Shown here in pieces: positions 26,830 through 35,792 of a stretch of DNA of 64,000 nucleotides. Each line of letters opens with the position of its first letter. Position 1 is the first letter of the stretch. The notes below the pieces were generated by a model that was not told where the DNA came from, ran no database searches, and was given only the letters and a program-made list of their open reading frames with translations. The translations under genes were made by a program, and so were the position numbers. Where the stretch lies: positions 1-64,000 of the forward strand of contig NZ_JAQBOC010000072.1 of assembly GCF_028288225.1 (NCBI RefSeq), given 5' to 3'. The stretch comes from Mucilaginibacter sp. GTDB taxonomy: Bacteria > Bacteroidota > Bacteroidia > Sphingobacteriales > Sphingobacteriaceae.

Positions 26830-27798
26830 TTATCTATTAAGTGCTTTAATTAAAATTAAAACGGGGCAAATTTCGAGGGCACAAAGATAGATAAATAAAT
26901 AAAATTTATGAAATCGAATGTTAGAAATGATATTTACACTGTTGCGCAGGTATTGCCATGCAAATATTATAGCTATTAACACCACTGTAAAAATCAATAA
27001 CCCGGGTATAAACCTGCTTGAAATTAAACTAAAGCAGATTGCGATAAATAAAAGAACAAAAGCTACATTAAAATAAGTAAGGTTTAATATAGCTATATAT
27101 TCGCTAACTACCCTGTTTATATCAAAAACAAAACCGATAAATTTCAATACAAAAAATTTAAGGGCAAAAAGTAAGCTTATTGATACGGAAAGAAAAACAA
27201 ACCGCCGGAAACCGCTAAAAGGCAAAGTTATTTTATAATAAATGGTAAGCTGGTATAAAACAAGGCCAAAAGTTAAGCTGAACAATACAAACAAACCTAT
27301 AAATGCCCATGAATTGATCATGCCGCCCTCTTTATCCAATTGCGTATGTTTACTGTAAAATGATTGTATAATCAATTTTAGATCCTTGCCTAAAAAAACA
27401 TTAAGCAGTGCAGTATATATCAGCAAACAAATAATAATTGCAATAAGCCATGGATTACGATAGATGCGTACCTCGCCAGTGCGCAGCTGGATATTAGTTT
27501 TTAACGGAATATTTAAAAATGAATTAATATCAGCAAATGGATTTTTGTTTAACGTCTTCAAAAACTGATTTTCGCGCAATGAATCGGGCTTTAGCCAGAG
27601 CATGGCTAATGAATCGGCAACAAACTGTTCGCGTTTTTCTTTGGCCATAGCGGCAGTATCAGGCACCGGAACAGAAACTATGCGTGTTGGTGCTGCTGTT
27701 AAATTACTATCTTTTTTTGCAGGTACTGTATCTGGCTGGGCGCCAGCCACCATGCAACAAATTATTATTAACAAAAAACAAAAAACACTAAACTTCAT
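26830..27798 (-). CDS. DUF4271 family membrane protein
   Basis: 322 residues from the ATG at 27798, which gives a clean signal peptide (ending VAGAQ); a TTG further up would spoil it. After a Pro/Asp-rich periplasmic segment, about seven membrane helices follow from residue ~120 to the end. DUF4271 is Bacteroidota-specific, of unknown function, and usually beside hemD as here; whether it serves heme synthesis is not known. Confidence 0.8.
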   Translation of the reverse strand: MKFSVFCFLLIIICCMVAGAQPDTVPAKKDSNLTAAPTRIVSVPVPDTAAMAKEKREQFVADSLAMLWLKPDSLRENQFLKTLNKNPFADINSFLNIPLKTNIQLRTGEVRIYRNPWLIAIIICLLIYTALLNVFLGKDLKLIIQSFYSKHTQLDKEGGMINSWAFIGLFVLFSLTFGLVLYQLTIYYKITLPFSGFRRFVFLSVSISLLFALKFFVLKFIGFVFDINRVVSEYIAILNLTYFNVAFVLLFIAICFSLISSRFIPGLLIFTVVLIAIIFAWQYLRNSVNIISNIRFHKFYLFIYLCALEICPVLILIKALNR

Positions 27799-28013
27799 TT
27801 TATATATAACGCATGCCTTATAATGCCACAAAATTACCTTAATAATTGATTGTTTTATAACAGCGTAATCAATTTAGTGTTAAATTAATTACTAAGCGAA
27901 TGTTTTTGCCTCGCCTAAACCCTCTCCAAGGAAAGGCCTTAGAAACAACTGCTATTTAAGAAGCTCTTTCTTTGAAGTCAGGATGAGGAAAAACAATTAA
28001 CTTATACTTGTAT

Positions 28014-28400
28014 ATGAACACCAATCCAATAAACTTAGCTATTAGGTTTTTATTAGAAATAGCCATGCTTATTACATTTGGCTACTGGGGCTGGCATATA
28101 ACCAGGGGCTGGATGCAATATACAGCGGCATTGGCCCTTCCGGTAATAGCAGCCGTTTTGTGGGGCGTGTTTCGCATACAAAACGACCCTAAGCCGGCAC
28201 CTGTTGAAGTTCCCGGTCTTGTAAGATTACTATTGGAATGGGCGCTATTTGGCGGTGCTGTTTTAGCCCTGTTTAGTTTAGGGTATTTTACACTAAGCCT
28301 GGCAATGGCCATAATTGTAAAGCTGCACTATATTATATCATATGATCGTACCTGGGCGATGTTGCGGAATAAGCCCTACCGGGGTTTTATCAATAATTAA
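28014..28400 (+). CDS. YrdB family (DUF2568) membrane protein
   Basis: 128 residues, four membrane helices, with the YrdB signature: LAIRFLLEIAMLITFGYWGW near the start, WGVFRIQNDP in the first loop and RLLLEWALFGGAVLAL in helix 3. Function unknown. The ATG at 28014 is chosen over the TTG at 28008. The stretch before it is a decayed spacer without a clear signal. Confidence 0.85.
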   Translation: MNTNPINLAIRFLLEIAMLITFGYWGWHITRGWMQYTAALALPVIAAVLWGVFRIQNDPKPAPVEVPGLVRLLLEWALFGGAVLALFSLGYFTLSLAMAIIVKLHYIISYDRTWAMLRNKPYRGFINN

Positions 28401-28721
28401 TATCCAAAATCAATGCACACTGTATATTTTATTACCCATTTAAACTACACTTTATAGATTTTTTTACCCCATTTGCGATTTCTTTATTTGCTCGCTTTTT
28501 AAAAGGCACCCCATTTTAAAATAAAGAAAGTGACGAAAATTTACTGAAATTATGATGAATTTCAATACACAAGTCTACTAAAACAACTTATAGTTGTATA
28601 ATGCTTGTAAAAAAAAATCGTCTATAAGCTTCAAACCGGTTAAAATAAAATATTGGTAAGATTTTTGTTAATATTATTTAGTTATAATTTATTATTATTA
28701 CTAAAAATTAAATTCTGCGAC
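28401..28721. other. AT-rich non-coding stretch
   Basis: About 320 bases of very AT-rich sequence between yrdB and an HTH gene. I see no open frame or repeat in it. Confidence 0.5.
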
Positions 28722-29162
28722 ATGAGTGCTTTATTTGTTAACGATAATCATTTTGAAGATAATGATGATATAGCTTATAAAAATGCTGAGGTCGCTCATA
28801 AAAATGCCGGTTTAAATTATGGAAGCGTTTTAGAAAAAGCTGTCAGAAAAGATTGTATGGGCATCAGTGAGATTGCCCGTAAACTACAGGTAAGCCGCCG
28901 TACCTTATACAATTGGTTTGAATCAGAAAACCTTGATCTTGAAGTTTTTTATAAAGTCGGGCTGGTTACCGGTCATGATTTTTCTAAAGAAATTCCAGGT
29001 TTCGAGGAGGAAAAAAAACGCTTTGCCGGTAATTTCCCAAAAGAACTTTCAGCTTTAGATGACAATGCCAATACAGTATATTATTGGATGGAAAGATATA
29101 TTCATTTACTTGAAAAATACAATTCGATTTTAAGAGAACTTAATCTTGAAAATGGAGAGTAA
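28722..29162 (+). CDS. Small helix-turn-helix DNA-binding protein
   Basis: 146 residues from the ATG at 28722; the frame is open further up, but that part codes only a hydrophobic AT-rich artefact. Residues ~45-70 (MGISEIARKLQVSRRTLYNWF) form a homeodomain-like HTH of the kind found in regulators and transposase N-termini. The acidic N-terminus and helical C-terminus (YYWMERYIHLLEKYNSILRELN) suggest a dimerising regulator. Targets unknown. It lies in an AT-rich patch that also holds a tRNA fragment. Confidence 0.7.
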   Translation: MSALFVNDNHFEDNDDIAYKNAEVAHKNAGLNYGSVLEKAVRKDCMGISEIARKLQVSRRTLYNWFESENLDLEVFYKVGLVTGHDFSKEIPGFEEEKKRFAGNFPKELSALDDNANTVYYWMERYIHLLEKYNSILRELNLENGE

Positions 29163-29716
29163 TGCCTGTTTTGCATTTAATTCATTTATCCCGATAGTCA
29201 CCAGGTGTATTTCAACAATCATTTTTCTTAGTGGCAAGCTTCTCTTAAGTCGTTCTCTCTTTTATTTATTACGGATCATTTAATGATTTAGTATTTTCTT
29301 ATCAGTCTCAATAAACCAGCATTTGCATCCGCGTAATCTATATCACATTAATCTGTAAAAACCGATTTGCGCTTACCTTGCCATTAGCGGAATTAGCATA
29401 TAGATATAAGCAGGACACTGTATTTGGCGCTTTTATTTTTTATTTCTAAGGCCGCCATTTGTTACTTTAAATTCAATAAAACACATAGGAGTAACAAAAT
29501 TAACGAAGCTAATTAAAACGCAGAAATAATTATGTTGCATACTGACAATGAATATTATACTTATTAGTCCGTTGCGATTTATATAAATTTAAGCTCTCAT
29601 AAAAGCATGGCCGGAACAGAATATTTAATTGATTTACAAATACTTAAAACTTAAAAGTAACAAATAAGCAACAATGCGGAATGAAAAATATCAACTAAAA
29701 AACAGTTGGTTTATAG
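29163..29716. other. AT-rich non-coding stretch before the tRNA fragment
   Basis: About 550 bases with stops in all frames at short intervals and noticeably low GC. Nothing recognisable; possibly decayed mobile DNA given the adjoining tRNA fragment. Confidence 0.4.
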
Positions 29717-29759
29717 GGCATGCAAGAGGCCATCCTTTCGGCTCCAATATTCTCCACCG
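29717..29759 (+). pseudogene. Degenerate 3' half of a tRNA-Ala gene (possible att footprint)
   Basis: GGCATGCAAGAGGCCATC then CTTTCGGCTCC and AATATTCTCCACC reads like the anticodon-loop-to-acceptor half of tRNA-Ala(UGC): anticodon stem GCATGCAAGAGG, TTCG of the T loop, CTCCACC of the acceptor end. The T-stem no longer pairs properly, and the 5' half is missing (upstream AAAACAGTTGGTTTATAG does not fit). So it is not a working tRNA. Confidence 0.6.
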
Positions 29760-29877
29760 TAAATCAAATGCTTAAACCAATAAGTTTAAATACATTAAAA
29801 TGTGTTTTTCTGTGTTTTTAAAAAGAAAGGTTTGTCGCGTATTTTTGAGAGTCAGAGGCAATTTATAAATTACGCAA

Positions 29878-30903
29878 ATGACAAGACGACATTTAATAAC
29901 TTTAATTTATTTTTTTCCGACACTTTTGTTTGCCCAGAAGCAAGGAAAACTGACCGCAAGTCAAATTGTAGATTCTTCATTAGTTTTTTGCGGTGGTGAA
30001 CTCCGAATATCAAAAATAAATTCGGTCCAAATTAATTACTTACTTATCCAACCAGACCAGTCAACAGCAATAATTGATGATAAATTAAAAACTGGAGAAA
30101 AATATGTTCAGTGTATTTTATCAAAAACTCATTTTCCGCAGACCACGTTCTTCAATGGAGATAAAATTAGCAGGGTTGACGGAAACTCGGTCATTCATGT
30201 TACTGACATTCAATCAAAAGAAGAAGTAAAACTTAAAACATACGGTCAAGTTCAATATGGTTACAAAAAACTTAACTATCAATTGTCCCGACTTCCTGAC
30301 CAAAAATTTAAAAACTTTGACTGTTTTGTAGTTAATGCCAAAGCGAACAATGGTTATACGACCATGAACTTTTTTGACAAAACAAATTATAGACTATTAA
30401 TGGTAGCTTACCCCAATGGCAACAAATCAGCCATGATAGAATACATTTTTAAAGATCGCGTTCTTTTTAATTCCCACATCGTAAACACATTCGCTAATTC
30501 CAAGGACTTACAAATATTAGAACTGCGAACAATTGATTTAAACGCGAACATTTCCAACACATGGTTTAATTGTCCGTATTCGGACAAAGTATATGTTCCT
30601 GAATATATTAAAACCGGGCAATTCGCCTCTACAAATGGGGAAGCAACAACATTTAACAGGACTAAAAGTTCAATGGACTATACTGACAACAAAGGAAATG
30701 TAGATTTAAGGCGATTCTTAACATGGGGTATTGTTTCGCCAGACACTTTCGGTCTAATCGATGAACAAGCATTGAAAAATAATGATAAATCTTCATCATC
30801 ACAGATATTAGTTAGAGTTGTTTCTTGGGACAAACACGGATATGTTTGTCAATGGATTACCGACAAGTATGCAGATACTCAGGATTATAAATTAATTAAG
30901 TAA
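29878..30903 (+). CDS. Secreted hypothetical protein, possibly LolA-like
   Basis: 341 residues with a signal peptide (ending LLFAQ). The start KLTASQIVDSSLVFCGGELRISKINSVQINYLL resembles the opening of LolA-like outer-membrane-lipoprotein carrier folds common in Bacteroidota, where a helix and a Gly-Gly turn precede the first strand, but this is only a resemblance. Codons are visibly AT-richer than in the flanking hemW, and the gene adjoins the tRNA fragment, so horizontal origin is plausible. No partner gene. Confidence 0.6.
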   Translation: MTRRHLITLIYFFPTLLFAQKQGKLTASQIVDSSLVFCGGELRISKINSVQINYLLIQPDQSTAIIDDKLKTGEKYVQCILSKTHFPQTTFFNGDKISRVDGNSVIHVTDIQSKEEVKLKTYGQVQYGYKKLNYQLSRLPDQKFKNFDCFVVNAKANNGYTTMNFFDKTNYRLLMVAYPNGNKSAMIEYIFKDRVLFNSHIVNTFANSKDLQILELRTIDLNANISNTWFNCPYSDKVYVPEYIKTGQFASTNGEATTFNRTKSSMDYTDNKGNVDLRRFLTWGIVSPDTFGLIDEQALKNNDKSSSSQILVRVVSWDKHGYVCQWITDKYADTQDYKLIK

Positions 30904-30933
30904 ATAGGAGACCTGTCCCTAACAAGGATAGTT

Positions 30934-30941
30934 TAACTTTG
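30934..30941 (+). promoter_or_regulatory. -7 box of hemW
   Basis: TAACTTTG matches TAnnTTTG, 17 nt before the hemW ATG at 30959. Confidence 0.45.
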
Positions 30942-30958
30942 CATTTTATTAATCCCCA

Positions 30959-32080
30959 ATGGCTGGCATATATATCCATATTCCATTTTGTAAACAGGCG
31001 TGTCATTACTGCGATTTTCATTTCAGCACCTCTTTAAAATATAAGAACGAGCTTTTGCAGGCATTGATTAAAGAAATTAACCTGCAAAAAGCTTATTTGG
31101 GCAACGATACCATTGAAACCATTTACTTTGGCGGTGGCACCCCATCAATATTAAGTGCTGATGAATTAAACCTGCTTATTGGTACAATTACCGGTTTACA
31201 TACTGTAGCTGCAGATGCTGAAATTACTATTGAGGCCAACCCGGATGACCTGGATAAAGCCAAACTGCAGGCGCTTCGCCAAACAGATATAAACAGGTTC
31301 AGCATAGGGATCCAGTCGTTTTTTGATGATGATTTGGAGTGGATGAACCGGGTACACCGTGCCGCCGAAGCTGAAGCATCTGTAAAAAGGGCGCAGGACC
31401 TTGGGTTTGAAAACATAACCGTCGACCTTATTTATGGTTATCCATTATTAACTTATGTAAAGTGGAAGCACAATCTCAATAAGATATTTGAACTGAATAT
31501 TCCTCATGTATCGTCCTATTCTATGACAGTTGAGCCCCAAACCGCGCTGGCATCATTCATCAAAAAGAAAAAACAGGGTGCAATGGATGAACAGCAAAGC
31601 GCCGAGCAGTTTATATTGTTAATGGACGCCATGCAGAACCATGGTTTTGAACATTATGAGATCTCCAATTTTTGCAAGCCGGGGCATTATTCCAGGCATA
31701 ACTCCAATTACTGGAAAGGCGTAAAATACTTGGGAATTGGGCCCTCTGCCCATTCTTACAATGGCGAGGCCCGGCAGTGGAACATAGCTAACAATGCTAA
31801 ATACATACAAGCTTTGGAAAAAGCAGAAATACCTGCCGAAATGGAATTACTTACAGAAACTGACCGTTTAAACGAATATATTATGACCTCACTGCGCACT
31901 ATGTGGGGCCTCGATCTCAACAAGCTAAACAGTATTGTAAAAGGGGCCGAAGGACAGTTAAAAAAGGCAGCGCAACGTTACTTTGAAAATCGTTGGATAG
32001 AACAGAAAGATAATGTAATTTATCTTACCTCAATAGGGAAGCTATATGCGGATAATATAGCTTCGGGGCTGTTTTTTTAG
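30959..32080 (+). CDS. hemW: Radical SAM heme chaperone HemW
   Basis: 373 residues. The radical SAM cluster is C11-xxx-C15-xx-C18 in HIPFCKQACHYCDF, followed by the SAM-binding GGGTPS, EANPDD and RFSIGIQSF blocks and a HemW C-terminal domain. HemW binds heme and inserts it into respiratory proteins; it is often mislabelled as oxygen-independent coproporphyrinogen oxidase. In that enzyme an extra Cys follows the cluster; here Phe20 follows, in favour of HemW. Confidence 0.9.
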   Translation: MAGIYIHIPFCKQACHYCDFHFSTSLKYKNELLQALIKEINLQKAYLGNDTIETIYFGGGTPSILSADELNLLIGTITGLHTVAADAEITIEANPDDLDKAKLQALRQTDINRFSIGIQSFFDDDLEWMNRVHRAAEAEASVKRAQDLGFENITVDLIYGYPLLTYVKWKHNLNKIFELNIPHVSSYSMTVEPQTALASFIKKKKQGAMDEQQSAEQFILLMDAMQNHGFEHYEISNFCKPGHYSRHNSNYWKGVKYLGIGPSAHSYNGEARQWNIANNAKYIQALEKAEIPAEMELLTETDRLNEYIMTSLRTMWGLDLNKLNSIVKGAEGQLKKAAQRYFENRWIEQKDNVIYLTSIGKLYADNIASGLFF

Positions 32081-32131
32081 TGGCTTAATAAATTTATCCA
32101 GTCTGCAACTTAAACATCAATAAACGCTGTT

Positions 32132-32272
32132 TTACTTTTTGAACCTTGCAGTAAAATCAACTGCCCAAATCACCAGGCAGGAACAAAAGATAGCAAAAAC
32201 GATCAATGCAGTATATAGGGTGAAAAGAGAAGCTGGCCGTAAGGGATAAAAAGACCGCTGCTGCCCAGTCAC
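32132..32272 (-). CDS. Possible 46-residue single-span membrane protein
   Basis: A GTG-started frame codes a polar basic N-terminus (TGQQRSFYPLRPAS), one strong membrane helix (about 17-38, LFTLYTALIVFAIFCSCLVI) and a DFTARFKK tail, a plausible small-membrane-protein layout with positive residues at both ends. No family recognised. GAAGG lies immediately before the GTG, too close for an ideal ribosome site. The gap between hemW and the cupin gene is otherwise empty. Confidence 0.35.
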   Translation of the reverse strand: MTGQQRSFYPLRPASLFTLYTALIVFAIFCSCLVIWAVDFTARFKK

Positions 32273-32396
32273 CTTCGTAGTTTTGTAATTTTAACAATTT
32301 GTTAATACAGATCGTCATATTATTTCGTTATTTTGTTAACTTTCCGATAAATAAGTTTTTGTTTTAGCTTATATTAATAGGGAATCAAAACAAAAT

Positions 32397-33278
32397 ATGA
32401 GCTTTATTCTTCGCCCGATAGATACTGTAGAAACTATTAGTCCCGCAGATTTTACAGCCAACTACTTAAAGCCGCGCCGCCCGTTGGTTATCAAGGGATT
32501 AACCAACAACTGGTCCGCACGTGAAAAGTGGACGCCCGAATATTTAAAAAGTGTTGTTGGCAGCAAAATAGTTCCGCTTTATGATAATTCTAAAGCCGAT
32601 CCTTCAAAACCGATCAATTCATCAGCAGCAGAAATGCCGTTTGATAAATATATCGACCTTATAATGTCAGAACCTACTGAGCTTAGGATCTTTTTCTTTA
32701 ACATTTTTAAGCAGGCGCCGCAATTACTGGATGATATTGTCTTTCCGAAAGAACTGATGGGCGGCTTTTTAGAAAGCATGCCTTCTATGTTTTTTGGAGG
32801 ATCAAACTCGGTTACGTTTTTGCATTACGATATTGATTTGCCCCACATATTTCATACCCATTTTGGCGGTAAAAAACATGTGATATTGTTCGAGAATAAA
32901 TGGAAGCGCCGCTTATACTGTATCCCTAATGCAACCTACGCACTGGAGGATTATGATGTATTAAATCCTGACATTAAAAGATTCCCTGCTCTTGACGGTG
33001 TGGAAGGCATTGAAGTGTTTTTAGAACATGGCGACACTCTGTTTATGCCTACCGGCTACTGGCACTGGATGAAGTACCTTGAAGGTGGCTATTCTTTAAG
33101 TCTGCGCGCCTGGGATGCATCCATAAGCCGTAAAGCAGCAAGCATATATAACCTGGCCATAAAGGGTGGTTTAGACAGTGTTTTAAAGATGGCCTTTAAA
33201 GCCAATTATGCGCAATACCGCGAAAAACTGGCAGTAAAATGGGCTGAGCGGGAACTGGCTGCGGGAAAACCGTATTAG
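32397..33278 (+). CDS. Cupin-like / JmjC-type Fe(II) oxygenase
   Basis: 293 residues, cupin_8 (JmjC-like) family. The opening PRRPLVIKGLTNNWSAREKWTPEYLKSVVG is the typical lead-in. Metal triad: H143-x-D145 in LHYDID and H223 in TGYWHWM. Known relatives hydroxylate protein side chains using 2-oxoglutarate; the substrate is unknown here. The ATG follows an AT-rich leader. A stand-alone gene. Confidence 0.85.
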   Translation: MSFILRPIDTVETISPADFTANYLKPRRPLVIKGLTNNWSAREKWTPEYLKSVVGSKIVPLYDNSKADPSKPINSSAAEMPFDKYIDLIMSEPTELRIFFFNIFKQAPQLLDDIVFPKELMGGFLESMPSMFFGGSNSVTFLHYDIDLPHIFHTHFGGKKHVILFENKWKRRLYCIPNATYALEDYDVLNPDIKRFPALDGVEGIEVFLEHGDTLFMPTGYWHWMKYLEGGYSLSLRAWDASISRKAASIYNLAIKGGLDSVLKMAFKANYAQYREKLAVKWAERELAAGKPY

Positions 33279-33383
33279 GAGAGAGATTATCGCCTCTCTG
33301 CGGTTCAACTGTTTTTGATCTTCTCAACCCTTTAAAATTCCGCGTCGATGTGTATATTCAATTGGTTGCTAAAAATTATTAGT

Positions 33384-33391
33384 TAAATTTG
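33384..33391 (+). promoter_or_regulatory. -7 box, four bases before the start of the next gene
   Basis: TAAATTTG matches TAnnTTTG and ends 4 nt before the ATG at 33396. ATTG at 33361-33364 lies at about the -33 distance. Confidence 0.5.
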
Positions 33392-33395
33392 CCTT

Positions 33396-33674
33396 ATGAA
33401 AACAAGCTTAAAAACTGCATTATTCCTTATCGTATTTGGGTTGATGGTTGTAAGCACCATACCTGTTAAAGCACAATGTGCCCAGTGCGCCGCTACTGTT
33501 GAAACCAATACCAAAAATGGTGGTAACGCTGCAAGAGGTTTAAATAAAGGTATTATATTTTTATTAGGCGCTCCTTACCTGGCTGTTGCTGCTGTAGGAT
33601 TGATCTGGTATAAAAAATATCGCCGTAAAAACGTTGATATGAACATGCGCGATGAAAAGCTGCATCTAAATTAA
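33396..33674 (+). CDS. Small secreted/membrane protein with a CxxC pair
   Basis: 92 residues: a signal peptide (ending PVKAQ), then CAQCAATVETNTKNGGNAARGLNKGI and one membrane helix (about 54-70), with a basic C-terminal tail. The C-x-x-C followed by AATVE and a glycine-rich turn looks conserved rather than random, but I know no function. The cysteines would lie in the periplasm and might bind metal or form a disulfide. Confidence 0.7.
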   Translation: MKTSLKTALFLIVFGLMVVSTIPVKAQCAQCAATVETNTKNGGNAARGLNKGIIFLLGAPYLAVAAVGLIWYKKYRRKNVDMNMRDEKLHLN

Positions 33675-33683
33675 GAAAGCTTA

Positions 33684-33789
33684 CAGTTAATGGTTCATAG
33701 TTCATAGCAGGAGTTTATTAATCCTTTCTGTTACAACTATCAACCATGGCCTTTTCCTACCATGAACCATCAACTATGAACTATGAACA
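33684..33789. repeat. Dispersed inverted repeat, CTATGAAC family
   Basis: The left arm TTAATGGTTCATAGTTCATAG (33686-33706) pairs with the right arm ATCAACTATGAACTATGAAC (33770-33789), with a second inner pair AACTATCAACCATGG. A variant sits inside truA. Confidence 0.7.
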
Positions 33790-33795
33790 ACTGCT

Positions 33796-34203
33796 ATGAC
33801 GCAAACACCAAAATCATGGGCAATGCTGCATACCAAATGCCCGCGTTGCAGGCGTGGTGATATGTTTAGCGGTGGCCTGTATAATTTTGGCTCAAATAAA
33901 ATTTACGACCATTGTCCGCACTGCAATTTGCATTTTGAAATAGAACCGGGATATTTTTACGCAGCTATGTATGTAAGCTATGCTTTAAATGTAATGGAAG
34001 CTTTTGGCATAGTGGCAATTACCTGGGCCGTTACTCAAAATGCTGATTCGCCCTGGCTTTATACGGGCGTAATATTGTTGGGATGTTTGCTGCTTTCGCC
34101 AATAAATTTCAGATATTCCCGCGTTTTACTTTTATATTGGCTATCCCCTAAAATAAATTATCAGCCACATTTAGATACCGATGATACAACGCCATACCTT
34201 TGA
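33796..34203 (+). CDS. DUF983 zinc-ribbon membrane protein
   Basis: 135 residues. Two CxxC pairs (CPRCRRG and CPHCNLHF) form a likely zinc ribbon ahead of two membrane helices (about 52-74 and 86-106), the DUF983 pattern; GYFYAAMYVSYALN is a family mark. Function unknown. The last 23 bases overlap the next gene. Confidence 0.85.
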   Translation: MTQTPKSWAMLHTKCPRCRRGDMFSGGLYNFGSNKIYDHCPHCNLHFEIEPGYFYAAMYVSYALNVMEAFGIVAITWAVTQNADSPWLYTGVILLGCLLLSPINFRYSRVLLLYWLSPKINYQPHLDTDDTTPYL

Positions 34204-34843
34204 TTTTTTAAAAGATCTGGTTGAAAATAATAACCGCGAATGGTTCAATGCTAACAAGGATCGCTACGAGGCTGCCCGGGAAAACGTAATTGACTTTACT
34301 ACCGGCCTTATAAAGCTGATGCATAAAATTGATCCCGGAATTGATGCAGGGCTCGACAGTAAAAAATGCGTGATGCGCATTTACCGCGACATCCGCTTCA
34401 GCAAAAACAAAACACCTTATAAAAATAACTTTGGCGTTAGCATACCTACCAGGGGCCTTAAGCTTGGCGGCGCCGAATACTACCTTCATATTACGCCCGA
34501 TAAATCATTTATTGCCGGCGGCTATTGGATGCCCGAGGCGGGTCATTTAAAATCAATAAGGCAGGAGATTGACTATAACGGGCACGACCTTAAAAAAATA
34601 ATTGATGATACAGGATTTATTGAGTTATTTGGCGACTTCAGGAAGCAGGATCAGTTAAAAAGCGTTCCGAGAGATTATGGCGCTGATAATGAAAATATTG
34701 AGTTATTAAAACTTAAAAGCTTTATAGCACAACGCTCCCTTAAAAACGAGGAACTGCTAAAAGAAAACGCCGCCGAAACCGTGGCCGCAATATGCAGCAG
34801 GATCTATCCGTTAAATGCTTTTTTAAACAGTGCCATTGCTTAA
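34181..34843 (+). CDS. DUF2461 (TIGR02453) family protein
   Basis: 220 residues, cytoplasmic. The family is recognised from FLKDLVENNNREWFNANKDRYE, the RIYRDIRFSKNKTPYKNNFG block and the YLHITPDKSFIAGGYWMPE strand. Function unknown. Start ATG at 34181 lies inside the DUF983 gene in another frame, implying translational coupling. Confidence 0.85.
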   Translation: MIQRHTFDFLKDLVENNNREWFNANKDRYEAARENVIDFTTGLIKLMHKIDPGIDAGLDSKKCVMRIYRDIRFSKNKTPYKNNFGVSIPTRGLKLGGAEYYLHITPDKSFIAGGYWMPEAGHLKSIRQEIDYNGHDLKKIIDDTGFIELFGDFRKQDQLKSVPRDYGADNENIELLKLKSFIAQRSLKNEELLKENAAETVAAICSRIYPLNAFLNSAIA

Positions 34844-34861
34844 CTTATTTTATATACTATA

Positions 34862-35710
34862 ATGAAGACCAGATACATTTTATTTGCAGCCCTATTTTGT
34901 TTTGTATTACATTCCTGTGTGGTTATGTCGCCTAAAAAGTATAAGGCATTGGTAGCCGAACGCGATTCACTTTCAATGCGCACAAATTCGCTGTTTGATA
35001 CGGTAGCCATGCTTCGTGCCGATACCATGCGCCTGCACCGTGAAATAAGGGAAGCCCACGGCACTTATGATGCACTTAAGGGCAACTATAATAGCCTGAA
35101 TGATAAATACGGCGCACTCAACAATAACTTTAATGCAAGCTCATCAAAAGTAAACGAGCTATCATCTGATCTGAAAAAGAGGGAGGCCCGCTTAAAAGAA
35201 GTAGAGGATGCACTGCGTAAACGCGATGAAGCCACAAACGCCTTAAAAGATAAATTACAAAAAGCCCTGCTTGGTTTTCAGCAAAACGGTTTATCTGTTG
35301 ATATCAGGAACGGAAAAGTTTATGTTTCATTAACTGATAAATTGCTGTTCCCGTCAGGCAGTATTATTATTGATGCCCGTGGTAAACAAGCCCTGGGACA
35401 ATTAGCCACGGTGCTTAATAAAGAAATGGATATTAACATTGCAGTTGAAGGGCATACGGATGATAAAAAGGTAATTAACCTGGGCCAGATAAAAGATAAC
35501 TGGGACTTGAGCGTATTGCGGTCGACCTCCGTATGCCGTTACCTTACTGAAGTTGAAAAAATAGATCCGAAAAGACTTACTGCAACCGGCAAAAGCCAAT
35601 ATCAGCCTATTGACGCTGGTATTACAGCAGATGCGCTTTCCAAAAACCGCAGGATCGAGATCATCCTTAGCCCTAAGCTGGATGAGTTGTATAATTTGAT
35701 AAAACAGTAA
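34862..35710 (+). CDS. OmpA-family lipoprotein
   Basis: 282 residues. Signal with lipobox HSC (about residue 19), a long coiled coil (about 30-140), then the OmpA peptidoglycan-binding domain with NIAVEGHTDD, NWDLSVLRSTSVCRYL, RLTATGKSQYQP and NRRIEIIL. It should anchor the outer membrane to peptidoglycan. A coiled coil between lipid anchor and OmpA domain is common in Bacteroidota. Confidence 0.9.
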   Translation: MKTRYILFAALFCFVLHSCVVMSPKKYKALVAERDSLSMRTNSLFDTVAMLRADTMRLHREIREAHGTYDALKGNYNSLNDKYGALNNNFNASSSKVNELSSDLKKREARLKEVEDALRKRDEATNALKDKLQKALLGFQQNGLSVDIRNGKVYVSLTDKLLFPSGSIIIDARGKQALGQLATVLNKEMDINIAVEGHTDDKKVINLGQIKDNWDLSVLRSTSVCRYLTEVEKIDPKRLTATGKSQYQPIDAGITADALSKNRRIEIILSPKLDELYNLIKQ

Positions 35711-35720
35711 TACGATTGAA

Positions 35721-35771
35721 GGATTTAAAGGATGACCATGATTGAAGTAATCATGGTCATCCCCTAAATCC
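35721..35771. repeat. Near-perfect 23-bp inverted repeat after the OmpA gene
   Basis: Arms GGATTTAAAGGATGACCATG+ATT (35721-35743) and its near complement (35749-35771), loop 5 nt. It sits between converging genes and could stop transcription, but the sequence looks like a dispersed repeat. AT-rich tail follows. Confidence 0.7.
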
Positions 35772-35792
35772 CAAAATCATAAAAAAAATAAA

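Noticed and set aside
29717..29759. A functional tRNA-Ala gene
   Set aside because: The 5' half, D arm and a pairing acceptor strand are missing, and the T-stem is mismatched.
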